Positions 1-9,067 of a stretch of 64,000 bases of DNA are shown here, piece after piece. Source of the DNA: Spongiimicrobium salis (lineage in GTDB: Bacteria; Bacteroidota; Bacteroidia; Flavobacteriales; Flavobacteriaceae); NCBI RefSeq assembly GCF_043678055.1, contig NZ_JBHEQA010000008.1:99586-163585 (forward strand). Reading direction: 5' to 3'. How positions within the stretch are numbered: the stretch's first letter is position 1; every line of letters starts with the position of its first letter. The position numbers and the translations under genes are program-made. The notes under the pieces were generated by a model. The model worked only from the letters and a program-made list of their open reading frames with translations. It was not told the DNA's origin and searched no databases.

Positions 1-2382
1 AACCCTAAAGAAATCCTTGAGGCTTTTTTTAAAAATTATGTAGCTATCACAGATGAGAAAGAACAGATCGATTTTATGTTCCGTATCATTCAATATGTCG
101 AAAGACAGGTTGTCCTCTATGATAGCGTAGAAGATGCCGCTTTCCCTAAACTGCATGAACACAGCAGCTCCTTGTCGATCAAGGACTACTTTCAGTTGGT
201 CGACAAAAATAAGAGTTGGGATAGCTTAGCAGAAAAATTGTCCACTTTCAGTGCTCGGATCGTACTTACAGCGCATCCTACACAGTTCTATACCCCAGCG
301 GTATTGGATATTATTGGAGACTTAAGGAACTTGATCATTGAAGATAAAATAGACGAAATAGATGTGGTGCTCCAGCAATTGGGATTAACATCCTTGATCA
401 ATGCCAAAAAGCCAACTCCTTTGGATGAAGCCAAAAATATTATTTACATTTTAAGAAATGTGTATTACGATGCCGTGGGAGAATTGTACACTTCTATTAA
501 AAATAATATCAATGATGCGGATTTTGACAACCACAATATTATGAAACTAGGCTTCTGGCCTGGTGGAGATCGGGATGGGAATCCTTTTGTAACCTCGTCT
601 ATTACCGCAGATGTAGCCGATGAACTTCGAGTCACCTTAATGAAATGCTATTATAATGACCTAAAACGACTTCAAAAGAAACTTACTTTTAAGGAAGTAC
701 AGGAACCTATCGCTCTATTGCGTAAAAATTTGTACAAGGCCATGTTCGATCCCAATACGGCATTGAGCTATGCGCAAATTATTGAACCATTGACCTATAT
801 CCACAGTATTTTAAAGGATAAATACTATAAACTATACCTCAAAGAACTTGAACGACTTATTGATAAGGTAAAAATCTTTAAGACGCATTTCGCCACTTTG
901 GATATTCGCCAAGATCATAGTGTGCATGTGCAGGTGGTAACAGCAGTATTGAAGAACAATGGAATCATAACAGCATCTTTAGAAGAACTTTCCCAGGAAG
1001 CATTGGTCAAAGCCTTATTGCACGATAGCGTTTCCCTGACTTTGGATAGGTATGAAGAAGGTATTGTTAGGGATACCTTGCAAAATATCATGCAATTAAA
1101 AACCATTCAGGAAAAGAATGGGGAAGAGGGTTGTAATCGATATATCATCAGTAATTCCGAGGATATTTTTTCCATACTATTCGTTTTTGGCCTCTTCCGT
1201 TGGTGCGGATGGGAGTTGGATGCCATTACCTTTGATATTGTGCCTCTTTTTGAAACCATGAAAGGAATGGATGGAGCGGAAGCCACCATGCAATATGTAT
1301 TTAACTTGCCGGAATATCAGGATCATTTGCAAAAAAGAAATAGCAAACAGACCATAATGTTAGGCTTTTCGGATGGCACCAAAGATGGTGGTTATTTAAA
1401 GGCCAATTGGTCCATTTTAAAGACCAAAGAACAATTGTCTGCAGTCTGTAATCAGAATGATATTAAAGCCATATTTTTTGATGGCCGCGGTGGACCACCG
1501 GCTAGAGGAGGGGGTAAGACACACCGTTTTTATGCAGCGCAAACCAAAGCTATAGCCAATAATGAAATACAATTGACCATTCAGGGACAAACCATTACCA
1601 GTACCTATGGTACTAAGGAACAGTTCCAGTACAATTGTGAACAATTATTGACTGCAGGCCTATCCAATGATTTTTTTGGAGAGCAAAATACCATTTCCGA
1701 AACATCAAGAAAGTTGATTGAAGAATTGTCGGAATTGAGTTTTGAAAAATATGATGCACTTAAGCATCACCCTAATTTTATGGCCTACTTGGAACATAGA
1801 AGTACCTTAAAATATTATACCAAAGCCAATATTGGTAGTCGTCCTGGTAAACGTGGAAATAAGGCAAAGTTGGAATTAACGGATTTAAGGGCCATTTCCT
1901 TTGTGGGGTCATGGAGTCAGTTAAAACAGAATGTACCTGGATATTTTGGATTGGGAACGGCCATTAAAACGTTTGAAGATCAGGGAAGATTGGAAGAGGT
2001 AAAACAATTGTACAATGATGTTCCCTTTTTTAAGGCACTAATGCTCAATAGCATGATGTCCTTATCCAAGTGTTATTTTGAATTGACGGCTTATATGAAG
2101 GGAGATCCGGAATATGCTGATTTTTGGATGATCCTGTATACCGAGTATCAACTGTCCAAAGAGATGTTGTTGCGTATTTCCAATATGGATATTTTAATGG
2201 AAAAAGAGGCGGTTTCCCGAGAGTCCATTAAGATCCGAGAAAATATTGTGCTTCCATTATTGGTAATTCAACAATATGCCCTACAGAAAATTGGAGGAAC
2301 TACCCAACATAAGGAGTTGTATGAGAAAATAGTAACCAGATCGTTATACGGTAATATTAATGCAAGTAGAAATTCTGCCTAA
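1..2382 (+). CDS. ppc: Phosphoenolpyruvate carboxylase (5' end cut by window)
   Basis: Anaplerotic enzyme that carboxylates phosphoenolpyruvate with bicarbonate to oxaloacetate in the cytoplasm. The reading frame is open from base 1, so the N-terminus lies outside the window; the first in-frame ATG at 76 is internal. Family motifs appear in order: LTAHPTQ (usually LTAHPTE) with the catalytic His, GGDRDGNPFV, LDIRQDHS, LGFSDGTKDGGY, the mobile glycine loop FDGRGGPPARGGG, and SRPGKRGNK followed by FVGSWSQLKQNVPG. The protein ends NASRNSA, in the place of the RNTG-type end of the E. coli enzyme. Several motifs differ from the proteobacterial consensus (HPTQ for HPTE, GFWPGGDRDG for GSWMGGDRDG), which I take to be the Bacteroidota form. 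It is followed on the same strand by a TPR protein after about 90 bp. Confidence 0.95.
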   Translation, partial: NPKEILEAFFKNYVAITDEKEQIDFMFRIIQYVERQVVLYDSVEDAAFPKLHEHSSSLSIKDYFQLVDKNKSWDSLAEKLSTFSARIVLTAHPTQFYTPAVLDIIGDLRNLIIEDKIDEIDVVLQQLGLTSLINAKKPTPLDEAKNIIYILRNVYYDAVGELYTSIKNNINDADFDNHNIMKLGFWPGGDRDGNPFVTSSITADVADELRVTLMKCYYNDLKRLQKKLTFKEVQEPIALLRKNLYKAMFDPNTALSYAQIIEPLTYIHSILKDKYYKLYLKELERLIDKVKIFKTHFATLDIRQDHSVHVQVVTAVLKNNGIITASLEELSQEALVKALLHDSVSLTLDRYEEGIVRDTLQNIMQLKTIQEKNGEEGCNRYIISNSEDIFSILFVFGLFRWCGWELDAITFDIVPLFETMKGMDGAEATMQYVFNLPEYQDHLQKRNSKQTIMLGFSDGTKDGGYLKANWSILKTKEQLSAVCNQNDIKAIFFDGRGGPPARGGGKTHRFYAAQTKAIANNEIQLTIQGQTITSTYGTKEQFQYNCEQLLTAGLSNDFFGEQNTISETSRKLIEELSELSFEKYDALKHHPNFMAYLEHRSTLKYYTKANIGSRPGKRGNKAKLELTDLRAISFVGSWSQLKQNVPGYFGLGTAIKTFEDQGRLEEVKQLYNDVPFFKALMLNSMMSLSKCYFELTAYMKGDPEYADFWMILYTEYQLSKEMLLRISNMDILMEKEAVSRESIKIRENIVLPLLVIQQYALQKIGGTTQHKELYEKIVTRSLYGNINASRNSA

Positions 2383-2469
2383 ATAAATATGCTGAGGAAA
2401 CGTATGCCTTGTTTTATTTTCTAAAAAGGGTTGTCCGTAAATTTCGAAAAAAGGACGTATTTTAGAGGA

Positions 2470-3195
2470 ATGTATTACTACCTTATCCTAGCCTTAAATG
2501 GTTTTTGTTTATATCATTGTTATATCAACAGAAAGCCTTATTTCTGGTATTTCGTTATTTTTTTTATTCCAGTATTGGGAAGTCTTGCCTACCTATTTAC
2601 CCAGGTATTTGGTCAAAGGGATATTGACAAGGTACAAGAAGGACTGGTGTCTGTAATAAATCCTTCAAAAAAAATTACAGATCTTGAAAAACAACTGCAA
2701 TTTGCCGAAACTTTTGAAAACAAAGTAGCATTGGCAGATGCCTATTTGGAAGCAGAAATCTTTGAAAAGGCCATTGAAACCTATGAAGCTGCCCTTAAAG
2801 GTACATTTCAGAACGATTTTTATGTGTTGTCCAGATTGGAGGAGGCCTATTATTTTTCTTCCCGTTTTGATGAGGCTATCGCCTGTGCCGAAAAAATAAA
2901 GGACAATCCCAAATTCAAGAAAAACAAAGCGGTTTTCTTATACGGTCTGGCCCTTGAAAAGAATCATCAGATTACGGCAGCGGAAGAACAATTAAAAAAA
3001 TTTGATGCACCCTATTCCCATTATCAGGAACGCTTGGTATTGGGGCAATTTTACATGAGAAATAAAAGGCCTGAAGCGGCCAAGGAAGTATTACAGGAAA
3101 TTGTTCATGAATCGGAACGCATGTCCAAACAAAATTATAGAACGCATCGGGTATTGATTAAAAAAGCAAGTGAAATTCTAGCTACCTTAGCCTAA
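2470..3195 (+). CDS. Membrane-anchored tetratricopeptide-repeat protein
   Basis: Function not recognised. The N-terminus carries two hydrophobic segments (YYLILALNGFCLYH and WYFVIFFIPVLGSLAYLF), resembling the two-helix PLDc_N-type anchor. The rest is helical with TPR-like periodicity, for example ALADAYLEAEIFEKAIETYE and LYGLALEKNHQITAAEEQL, suggesting a cytoplasmic protein-protein interaction domain. I chose the ATG at 2470 because it sits directly before the first membrane segment; an in-frame TTG at 2431 would add 13 residues and cannot be excluded. The stop codon overlaps the ATG of the next gene by one base (TAATG), so the two are probably translationally coupled. Confidence 0.7.
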   Translation: MYYYLILALNGFCLYHCYINRKPYFWYFVIFFIPVLGSLAYLFTQVFGQRDIDKVQEGLVSVINPSKKITDLEKQLQFAETFENKVALADAYLEAEIFEKAIETYEAALKGTFQNDFYVLSRLEEAYYFSSRFDEAIACAEKIKDNPKFKKNKAVFLYGLALEKNHQITAAEEQLKKFDAPYSHYQERLVLGQFYMRNKRPEAAKEVLQEIVHESERMSKQNYRTHRVLIKKASEILATLA

Positions 3196-3881
3196 TGTTT
3201 CACCATTATCATCCATACGAACCTTTTCTTTTTCCGGAAGCCACAAAATTAATCGTAGGTACCCTGCCGCCGCCCCGTTTTACACAGGGAGCCTTAAAGG
3301 ACGATGATGTTGATTTTTGTTACGGGAGTAGAAATGGAATGCTTTGGCCTATATTGGATCGTATTTTTGATTTAGGATTGAAGTATGAAACGACGGCTGC
3401 TGCTGCCCAACAACGAAAGGACTTTCTCATAGCGCATAAAATAGGTGTTTGCGATATTGTAGCAAGTGCCATGCGCGATAAAATAGATGCATCCGATTTG
3501 GGAATGCAACAGGTAGAATTGCGTGATATCATTGGCTATTTAAAACAATATCCCAAAATAGATACGCTCTTGTTCACTGGAGGGAACAGTAAGAATGGTC
3601 CCGAATATTTTTTTAGGAAGCACATAAAGACCTATGGAATACCGTATCATGTGGTGTCTGATGTTGTTCCTCGCATTCATAGCTTTGAGTTGCCTTTAGG
3701 GGATGAGGTAAAAGACCTTCAAAATGGGTTTAGGACCATACGTACCGTTTCTTTGACGGCACCTTCTGGAGCGGCCAATAGGGCAGTAGGGAGTTTGCAA
3801 TTATACAAAGATTTAAAGGCTAAAGATTCCAATTTTAATACCTTGGATTTTAGGGTAATGCAATATCGTGAGTTTTTTTAG
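3195..3881 (+). CDS. Uracil-DNA glycosylase superfamily-like protein
   Basis: A 228-residue cytoplasmic protein. Residues 19-28 (LIVGTLPPPR) look like the first active-site segment of the uracil-DNA glycosylase fold, followed by FCYGSRNGMLWPIL, comparable to the nucleotide-binding loop of Mug/UDG relatives. Near residue 120 comes LLFTGGNSKNG. I infer a base-excision-repair type glycosylase. The family assignment rests on motif resemblance only, and the activity is not proven. It overlaps the upstream TPR gene by one base and is followed 18 bp later by a sugar acetyltransferase. There is no signal peptide. Confidence 0.6.
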   Translation: MFHHYHPYEPFLFPEATKLIVGTLPPPRFTQGALKDDDVDFCYGSRNGMLWPILDRIFDLGLKYETTAAAAQQRKDFLIAHKIGVCDIVASAMRDKIDASDLGMQQVELRDIIGYLKQYPKIDTLLFTGGNSKNGPEYFFRKHIKTYGIPYHVVSDVVPRIHSFELPLGDEVKDLQNGFRTIRTVSLTAPSGAANRAVGSLQLYKDLKAKDSNFNTLDFRVMQYREFF

Positions 3882-3899
3882 GAATTTTGATATACTATT

Positions 3900-4472
3900 A
3901 TGACCGAAAAAGAAAAAATGCTACAAGGAGCGTCTTACAATTCAAGAGATCCGGAATTGATCCAAATGTACTATCGGGCTAGAAAATTATTGAAAGCCTA
4001 TAATACCCTTGATGTGGAAAAAACGGAAGAACGAGAACGTATTCTTCGAGATTTGCTCTCTTTCAAAGGAGAAGGAATTTGGATTGAAAGTCCTTTTTTT
4101 TGTGATTATGGCGCGCATATTTCCATAGGAGAAAATACCTTTGTTAATGTGAACTGCATGTTTTTGGATGACAATACGATTCGTATTGGGAAAAATGGCC
4201 TTATTGGACCTTATGTTCAAATTTATACGGCCGATCATCCCTTAAAAGCAGAGGATCGCATTAGAAAAAACAATGGAAAATCGTCTTATATAACCTCCGC
4301 TAGGCCTGTGGTTATCGGGGATAATGTATGGATTGGCGGAAATACAGTCATCTGCCCCGGTATTACTATTGGGAATAATGTCACCATTGGCGCGGGCAGT
4401 GTGGTGACCAAGGACATTCCCGACCATGTTTTGGCCTTTGGAAACCCCTGCGTAGTAAGAAAAAAAATATAG
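3900..4472 (+). CDS. Sugar O-acetyltransferase (maltose/galactoside acetyltransferase family)
   Basis: A 190-residue left-handed beta-helix acyltransferase that transfers acetyl from acetyl-CoA to a sugar hydroxyl. The N-terminal Mac domain (about residues 4-55, EKEKMLQGASYNSRDPEL) is typical of maltose and galactoside acetyltransferases. Hexapeptide repeats follow (IGENTFVNVN, IGPYVQIYTADHPL, IGDNVWIGGNTVICPGITIG, IGAGSVVTKDIP). His113 in the ADHPL loop matches the catalytic His of LacA. Length is normal for the family. The substrate cannot be told from sequence. Confidence 0.9.
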   Translation: MTEKEKMLQGASYNSRDPELIQMYYRARKLLKAYNTLDVEKTEERERILRDLLSFKGEGIWIESPFFCDYGAHISIGENTFVNVNCMFLDDNTIRIGKNGLIGPYVQIYTADHPLKAEDRIRKNNGKSSYITSARPVVIGDNVWIGGNTVICPGITIGNNVTIGAGSVVTKDIPDHVLAFGNPCVVRKKI

Positions 4473-4523
4473 GTTTTATATAGAAAAACAGAAAACAACA
4501 AACAGCCTTAAGTCAGCACAAAA

Positions 4524-4979
4524 ATGTATTACCCTATAGATCGGATAAAGAAAGAAGAATATGGAGCGGTGGTCTCCTTATGGGAAGCTTCGGTTAGAGC
4601 GACCCATCACTTTCTGAAAGAAGAGGATATCAATTATTTTAGGCCTTTGATATTGAATACGTATTTGGATGCCGTTAACTTGCGCTGTGTCCGAGATGAA
4701 AAAGGCGATATCCTTGGTTTTCTAGGCGTTGCCGAACAAAATCTGGAAATGTTGTTCATTGATCCGGAATGCCGAGGTAAAGGGATTGGAAAAACACTCT
4801 TGACCTATGCCATATCGGCAATGGAGGTACAATATGTAGATGTAAATGAGCAAAATGAACAAGCCCTTCAATTCTATACGCATATGGGATTTCAAAAGAT
4901 CGGGCGATCCGAGGTCGATGGCACCGGTAAACCTTACCCTATCATACATATGGGGTTGAATGCAAAAAGTAAGGGTTAG
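4524..4979 (+). CDS. GNAT N-acetyltransferase, YjaB-like
   Basis: A 151-residue GCN5-related acetyltransferase. The acetyl-CoA binding motif A is LFIDPECRGKGIGKTLL (about residues 77-93). The C-terminal part, VNEQNEQALQFYTHMGF then GRSEVDGTGKPYPI, is strikingly like E. coli YjaB (NEQNEQAVGFYKKVGF, GRSEVDDLGKPYPL). Known: YjaB is a GNAT protein reported to acetylate protein lysines in E. coli; the target here is unknown. It lies 51 bp downstream of the sugar acetyltransferase on the same strand. Confidence 0.88.
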   Translation: MYYPIDRIKKEEYGAVVSLWEASVRATHHFLKEEDINYFRPLILNTYLDAVNLRCVRDEKGDILGFLGVAEQNLEMLFIDPECRGKGIGKTLLTYAISAMEVQYVDVNEQNEQALQFYTHMGFQKIGRSEVDGTGKPYPIIHMGLNAKSKG

Positions 4980-5197
4980 CATACGAATGGAAAGCCTACT
5001 AAAATAGTCCATAGGTACGCATTATTGTGTAGGAAATGTTAAGGTTTCCGGATAAAGCTTTGGAAATGTTTATTTTAGGGTAAGAATACTGATTTTACGA
5101 CCTTTAAAGAAATAATTGAATTTTTAAAGCGTTTAAAATAAACCATCATCCTAGGTGGTACAGTAGATATCAAAAATTTGTGCTTGAGCGTAATACT

Positions 5198-6430
5198 ATG
5201 ATTAGAACTATATTGTCGTTGTTTTTTCTTCTCTATGGAAGTTGTCTTTTTGCAGCTTCTGATTATACGGAAATCGATAAACGTTCTAAAAAGATTCCTG
5301 ATTCTTTAGAGACTATTGAAGAAATAACGACTTACTTAACGAATGGTTTAAGCAAAATCGATGAAAAAGTTAGGGCCATTTATGTGTGGACAGCGCACAA
5401 CATTCGCTATGACATTTCCAAAAGTTATGAAGAAGTCAAGTATACCTCTTACGATCAGATGGTAGTCGATGCCCTCGAAAGTCGTAAAGGGGTCTGTGAA
5501 CATTATGCCCAGTTGTTTCATAGGATGTGTGCCCTTGCTGGCGTAAAATCCTATGTGATTGCCGGATATACAAGGCAGGAGGGTGATATGGATATTGCAG
5601 ATTTAGATCATGCCTGGAATGCCGTGGAAATAGGTAAAAAACATTATTTTATAGATGCTACTTGGGCCTCGGGCTATCAGGATGATAAAACCTACAGGCA
5701 TATTTTTCAGGACGATTTTTTCCTAATTGAACCTAAGGAATTCATAAAAACACACATGCCTTTTGATTTGGTATGGCAGTTTTTGGATAACCCCTTGGAT
5801 CACTCAGAATTTGAAGATAGGCAATACGCCAAACTCTTTAAACCAGGGAAGTTTTCCTTTAAGGATTCTATAGCCCATATTGCTACTATGGATAGTATTG
5901 TAATGTTGGAAAGGGCAGTGGCAAGAATAAAGAAGTCGGGTCTTACCCATATCCTGATTAAAGAAGAGGTAGCGCGTTACAGCGCCCAGATCGAAAATAT
6001 TAAGTCCTACCGTTGGTTTAGCAGCTTTAGCGAGATCAATGATAGGGTCAATAGGGCCAGAGACTCCGTGAATGAAGGAATTATATTCAACAATACCTTT
6101 ATCAGTTATGCGAATAAGCGTTTTAAAAAACCCAAAATTGAAAAAGAGGAGATAAAACGGGTTATAGAAAAGGCCAACAATTCCTTCTATGCAGGAAAAG
6201 CCGCATTGCGACAATGTAAGCGAGATTTGTTGGCATTGAAATATACCGGGAATATGGCCGAAAACGCGAAATTGGCAGCAGAAAACACTCAAAATCTATA
6301 TGATTTTATCACTCGAATAGAATTTAAAATATTGGAAATTGGTCCTTCTATTGAAGAAAATAAGAAGTATGCCCAACGCTATCTTAAAAAGTGGAAACCC
6401 CTACGTTTTGCAGTCCCTCGTGAATTGTGA
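5198..6430 (+). CDS. Secreted transglutaminase-like (cysteine protease fold) protein
   Basis: Starts with a signal peptide (MIRTILSLFFLLYGSCLFAA), so I chose the ATG at 5198; an upstream in-frame GTG at 5180 only lengthens the n-region. The transglutaminase-like core covers about residues 55-165 with the catalytic triad visible: Cys100 in KGVCEHYAQLF, His138 in DLDHAWNAV, Asp153 in YFIDATWASG. The C-terminal half (about 190-410) is helical and lysine-rich, with no recognised domain. Probably exported; a proteolytic or amide-transfer role is inferred from the triad. Convergent with the next gene, with only three bases between their stops. Confidence 0.85.
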   Translation: MIRTILSLFFLLYGSCLFAASDYTEIDKRSKKIPDSLETIEEITTYLTNGLSKIDEKVRAIYVWTAHNIRYDISKSYEEVKYTSYDQMVVDALESRKGVCEHYAQLFHRMCALAGVKSYVIAGYTRQEGDMDIADLDHAWNAVEIGKKHYFIDATWASGYQDDKTYRHIFQDDFFLIEPKEFIKTHMPFDLVWQFLDNPLDHSEFEDRQYAKLFKPGKFSFKDSIAHIATMDSIVMLERAVARIKKSGLTHILIKEEVARYSAQIENIKSYRWFSSFSEINDRVNRARDSVNEGIIFNNTFISYANKRFKKPKIEKEEIKRVIEKANNSFYAGKAALRQCKRDLLALKYTGNMAENAKLAAENTQNLYDFITRIEFKILEIGPSIEENKKYAQRYLKKWKPLRFAVPREL

Positions 6431-6433
6431 CGT

Positions 6434-7396
6434 TTAATTTTCGTATACCCTGAATTCAGCACCCATACCGTAGTTTCTAAAGCCGTTTTGAATCAACTTA
6501 GAGTTTTTATTGTACGATTTATCAAAGATCTGCCATTTTCTGCCATTGAGAAAAATACGTCTTACATAGGTGTTTTTATTGCCTTGCTTATTGGTAAAGG
6601 GCAATAGTGGACGAAAGGCTGTTGATATTTTTTGAATCCCTTTTGGAGTCTGTACTTCGCGATACTTTTTAGATTTGGATAATTTGCCCTTACTGTTTTC
6701 ATATCCCAATACTTGGAGCGAAGCATAAATTCCCGTTTCCGGTATAAAGATTTGTTTGGAACTAAGGTCTAAAGTAAACACCTTATCTTTTTTTTCATCA
6801 ATAGCAAAAACAATTTCCCTATGGGCAATGGCCGCTCCAGGAAGTCCGTTGTCATTTTCATAAAATTGTATTCTAAAAAAGGTTGCAAATTTCCCCTTTC
6901 CCTTGGTTTTGTATTTTGCCTCGGCATTTATAGGGAGATATAGTTTGGATATCTGTGTAGATTTACCCTCGTAGCGATTGTAGAAAACCGCAACTTCACT
7001 TTCTACAGTGGGCAACCAGGAAGAAAATAGCTCGGTATGGGTGAGGTGTTTTTGCTTTTTTACCTTATACTTTCCCCGTTTGGGCGCAGATAAGACCACT
7101 TCGCTCAAGGCCATCACTTGAGGTTTTAGGTAAATTTTTTCCGAAAGCTCTAAGGCCATAACCACCTTTTCATAGTAGCCCACGGCAGAAATATAGAGGG
7201 TATCTACATCGGCATATCTTTTTTTGGAGAACGAAAAGACACCATCTCCATCGGCATAGGTTCCCAATCCATTGCCAAAAGAAATCGTTGCATAGGGAAC
7301 GGGAGTTTCCGTAAGACTATCAATAACTTGAATGTTTTGCCCCACCATAGTAGGCATACACCAGAACAATAGGACAATAGTAAAAAATAGCTTCAT
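6434..7396 (-). CDS. Secreted protein with carboxypeptidase-like regulatory domain
   Basis: A 320-residue protein with a signal peptide (MKLFFTIVLLFWCMPTMVGQ). Residues about 22-95 (QVIDSLTETPVPYATISFGNG through LKPQVMALSEVVLSAP) form the CarboxypepD_reg-like beta-sandwich found at the N-terminus of TonB-dependent receptors and in many Bacteroidota surface proteins. There is no TonB plug or barrel after it; the remaining ~220 residues are beta-rich and of unknown function. Likely periplasmic or outer-membrane associated. The enzymatic name of the family does not imply peptidase activity. Confidence 0.8.
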   Translation of the reverse strand: MKLFFTIVLLFWCMPTMVGQNIQVIDSLTETPVPYATISFGNGLGTYADGDGVFSFSKKRYADVDTLYISAVGYYEKVVMALELSEKIYLKPQVMALSEVVLSAPKRGKYKVKKQKHLTHTELFSSWLPTVESEVAVFYNRYEGKSTQISKLYLPINAEAKYKTKGKGKFATFFRIQFYENDNGLPGAAIAHREIVFAIDEKKDKVFTLDLSSKQIFIPETGIYASLQVLGYENSKGKLSKSKKYREVQTPKGIQKISTAFRPLLPFTNKQGNKNTYVRRIFLNGRKWQIFDKSYNKNSKLIQNGFRNYGMGAEFRVYEN

Positions 7397-7495
7397 ACCG
7401 AATACAGATGCGTTTCACAGTTATCTATCGCAAGGATCGTACCACATAATTTCCTTGGAAATAGCACTAGTTGTAACGAAAAATCAAAGCAAATA

Positions 7496-9067
7496 TTACC
7501 ATAACCAATATAAAATTAGGAAGATCAAGAGGGCCAGTACTATCATTTGATATTTATAATTGGCGTACCAGGGAATGTCTTCCATTTGATCGTTCATGTC
7601 GCTCCGATTAAAAGTCAATTGCGCAATTTGGGTTTTAGATGGAGGAGCGGTGCACATACTTACTGTAATGAATACAAAGGTGCTCAAAAGAACCATAATA
7701 CCAACATTCATCGTATAATGGAGATTCCATAAATTGTTTTCGCCTAGGATGAAGGTTAAAATGCCAAAACCAGTACCCAAAATCAAAGTCCAAAAAGCGC
7801 CATGTCCATTCCCTCGTTTAAAGAATACCCCTACCAAGAAAATTACGGCAATAGGAGGAACTATAATAGAAAACATCTGTTGGAGGTAGTCCCATAAACC
7901 TTCAAAGTTTTGAATTTGTGGAGCCCAAAGTGCCGCTATGAGCATAAAAACAATCGTAGCAATCCTTCCGTATTTTACCACATCTTTTTCTGTGATATTC
8001 GGTTTTCGCGGCTTTATAAAATCGATCACCACTAAAGTGGAAGAAGAATTTAATGCAGAATCAACACTGGACATAATGGCCGAAATCAATCCAGCAAGAA
8101 CAAGGCCGATCAATCCTACGGGCAATACTTCGGTAACTAATTTGGGAAATACAGCATCTCCATCGGGAAGTCCGGGATACAGGCTTATGGCCATTGCTCC
8201 GGGAAATACCATAACAAATAGCGGGATAATTTTCATAAAACCTGCAAAAACAACTCCCCATCGCGCCTGATTTAAATCACGGGCTCCCAATACGCGCTGA
8301 ATGATATACTGATTGGTAGACCAATACCAAAATCCCATAAAAGGCACGCCCATGATCAATCCAGGCCAGGGTATACCAGGATCATCCAAGGGACGAACCA
8401 CGGAAAAGTGGCCTTCAGGGGCAGAAGCCAATACATTGTCCCAGGAATAATCGAGCTTTCCAAATAAAATCCATGTCATGATGGTACAGCCTACAATGAG
8501 AATAATGGCCTGAATGGAATCTGTGATAACTACGGCCTTAAGCCCTCCAGAAGCCGTATAAATCCCGGCAATGATGGCCAAGGCTAAGGTCGTCTGCCAA
8601 ATCACTAAATCCGGAAAAAAAGCTTGTAATACGAGCGTTCCGGCATAAAGGCCGCCAGCGGTTTCGATAATGATAGTGCTAAAAATGCTAATGGCGGAAA
8701 AGAAAAGCTGACTCCTTCGGTCAAATCGCTTCTCTAAGAATTCTGGAATGGTAGTAATCCTATTTTTAAGGTATAAGGGCACAAACACCAAGGCTGCAAT
8801 AATGAGTGGTAAGCCGGACATCCACTCGTAGACCGAATTTACGATACCCGTGGTATAAGCCGCTCCCGATAAGCCAATAATCGTGGCGCTCGATATATTG
8901 GAAGCAAATAAGGATAAACCAATGAGGCCCCAACCAAAAGTACGACCCCCCAGGAAAAGATCTTCTCCGGTTTTTGTTTTTCTGGAAATATAAAACCCAA
9001 TAGCCAGAACGATCAGGAAGTAGCTTAGTATGATAATAATATCGATATTAGAAATAGAAGTGTTCAT
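7496..9067 (-). CDS. Sodium:solute symporter (SSS/SLC5 family), probable sugar uptake
   Basis: A 523-residue inner-membrane protein with about 13-14 hydrophobic segments, typical of the SSS family. The N-terminus (FLGGRTFGWGLIGLSLFASNISSATIIGLSGAAY) carries the family's sodium-site region, and the segment SAIMSSVDSALNSSSTLVVIDF is the conserved TM8-9 signature. Its ATG overlaps the stop of the upstream beta-galactosidase gene in an ATGA arrangement, implying translational coupling. This makes a galactoside or galactose the likely substrate (inference from context). Confidence 0.92.
   Translation of the reverse strand: MNTSISNIDIIIILSYFLIVLAIGFYISRKTKTGEDLFLGGRTFGWGLIGLSLFASNISSATIIGLSGAAYTTGIVNSVYEWMSGLPLIIAALVFVPLYLKNRITTIPEFLEKRFDRRSQLFFSAISIFSTIIIETAGGLYAGTLVLQAFFPDLVIWQTTLALAIIAGIYTASGGLKAVVITDSIQAIILIVGCTIMTWILFGKLDYSWDNVLASAPEGHFSVVRPLDDPGIPWPGLIMGVPFMGFWYWSTNQYIIQRVLGARDLNQARWGVVFAGFMKIIPLFVMVFPGAMAISLYPGLPDGDAVFPKLVTEVLPVGLIGLVLAGLISAIMSSVDSALNSSSTLVVIDFIKPRKPNITEKDVVKYGRIATIVFMLIAALWAPQIQNFEGLWDYLQQMFSIIVPPIAVIFLVGVFFKRGNGHGAFWTLILGTGFGILTFILGENNLWNLHYTMNVGIMVLLSTFVFITVSMCTAPPSKTQIAQLTFNRSDMNDQMEDIPWYANYKYQMIVLALLIFLILYWLW

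Noticed and set aside
2431..2469. TTG-initiated extension of the TPR protein
   Set aside because: No ribosome-binding support; the ATG at 2470 begins directly at the membrane segment. Kept only as an alternative.
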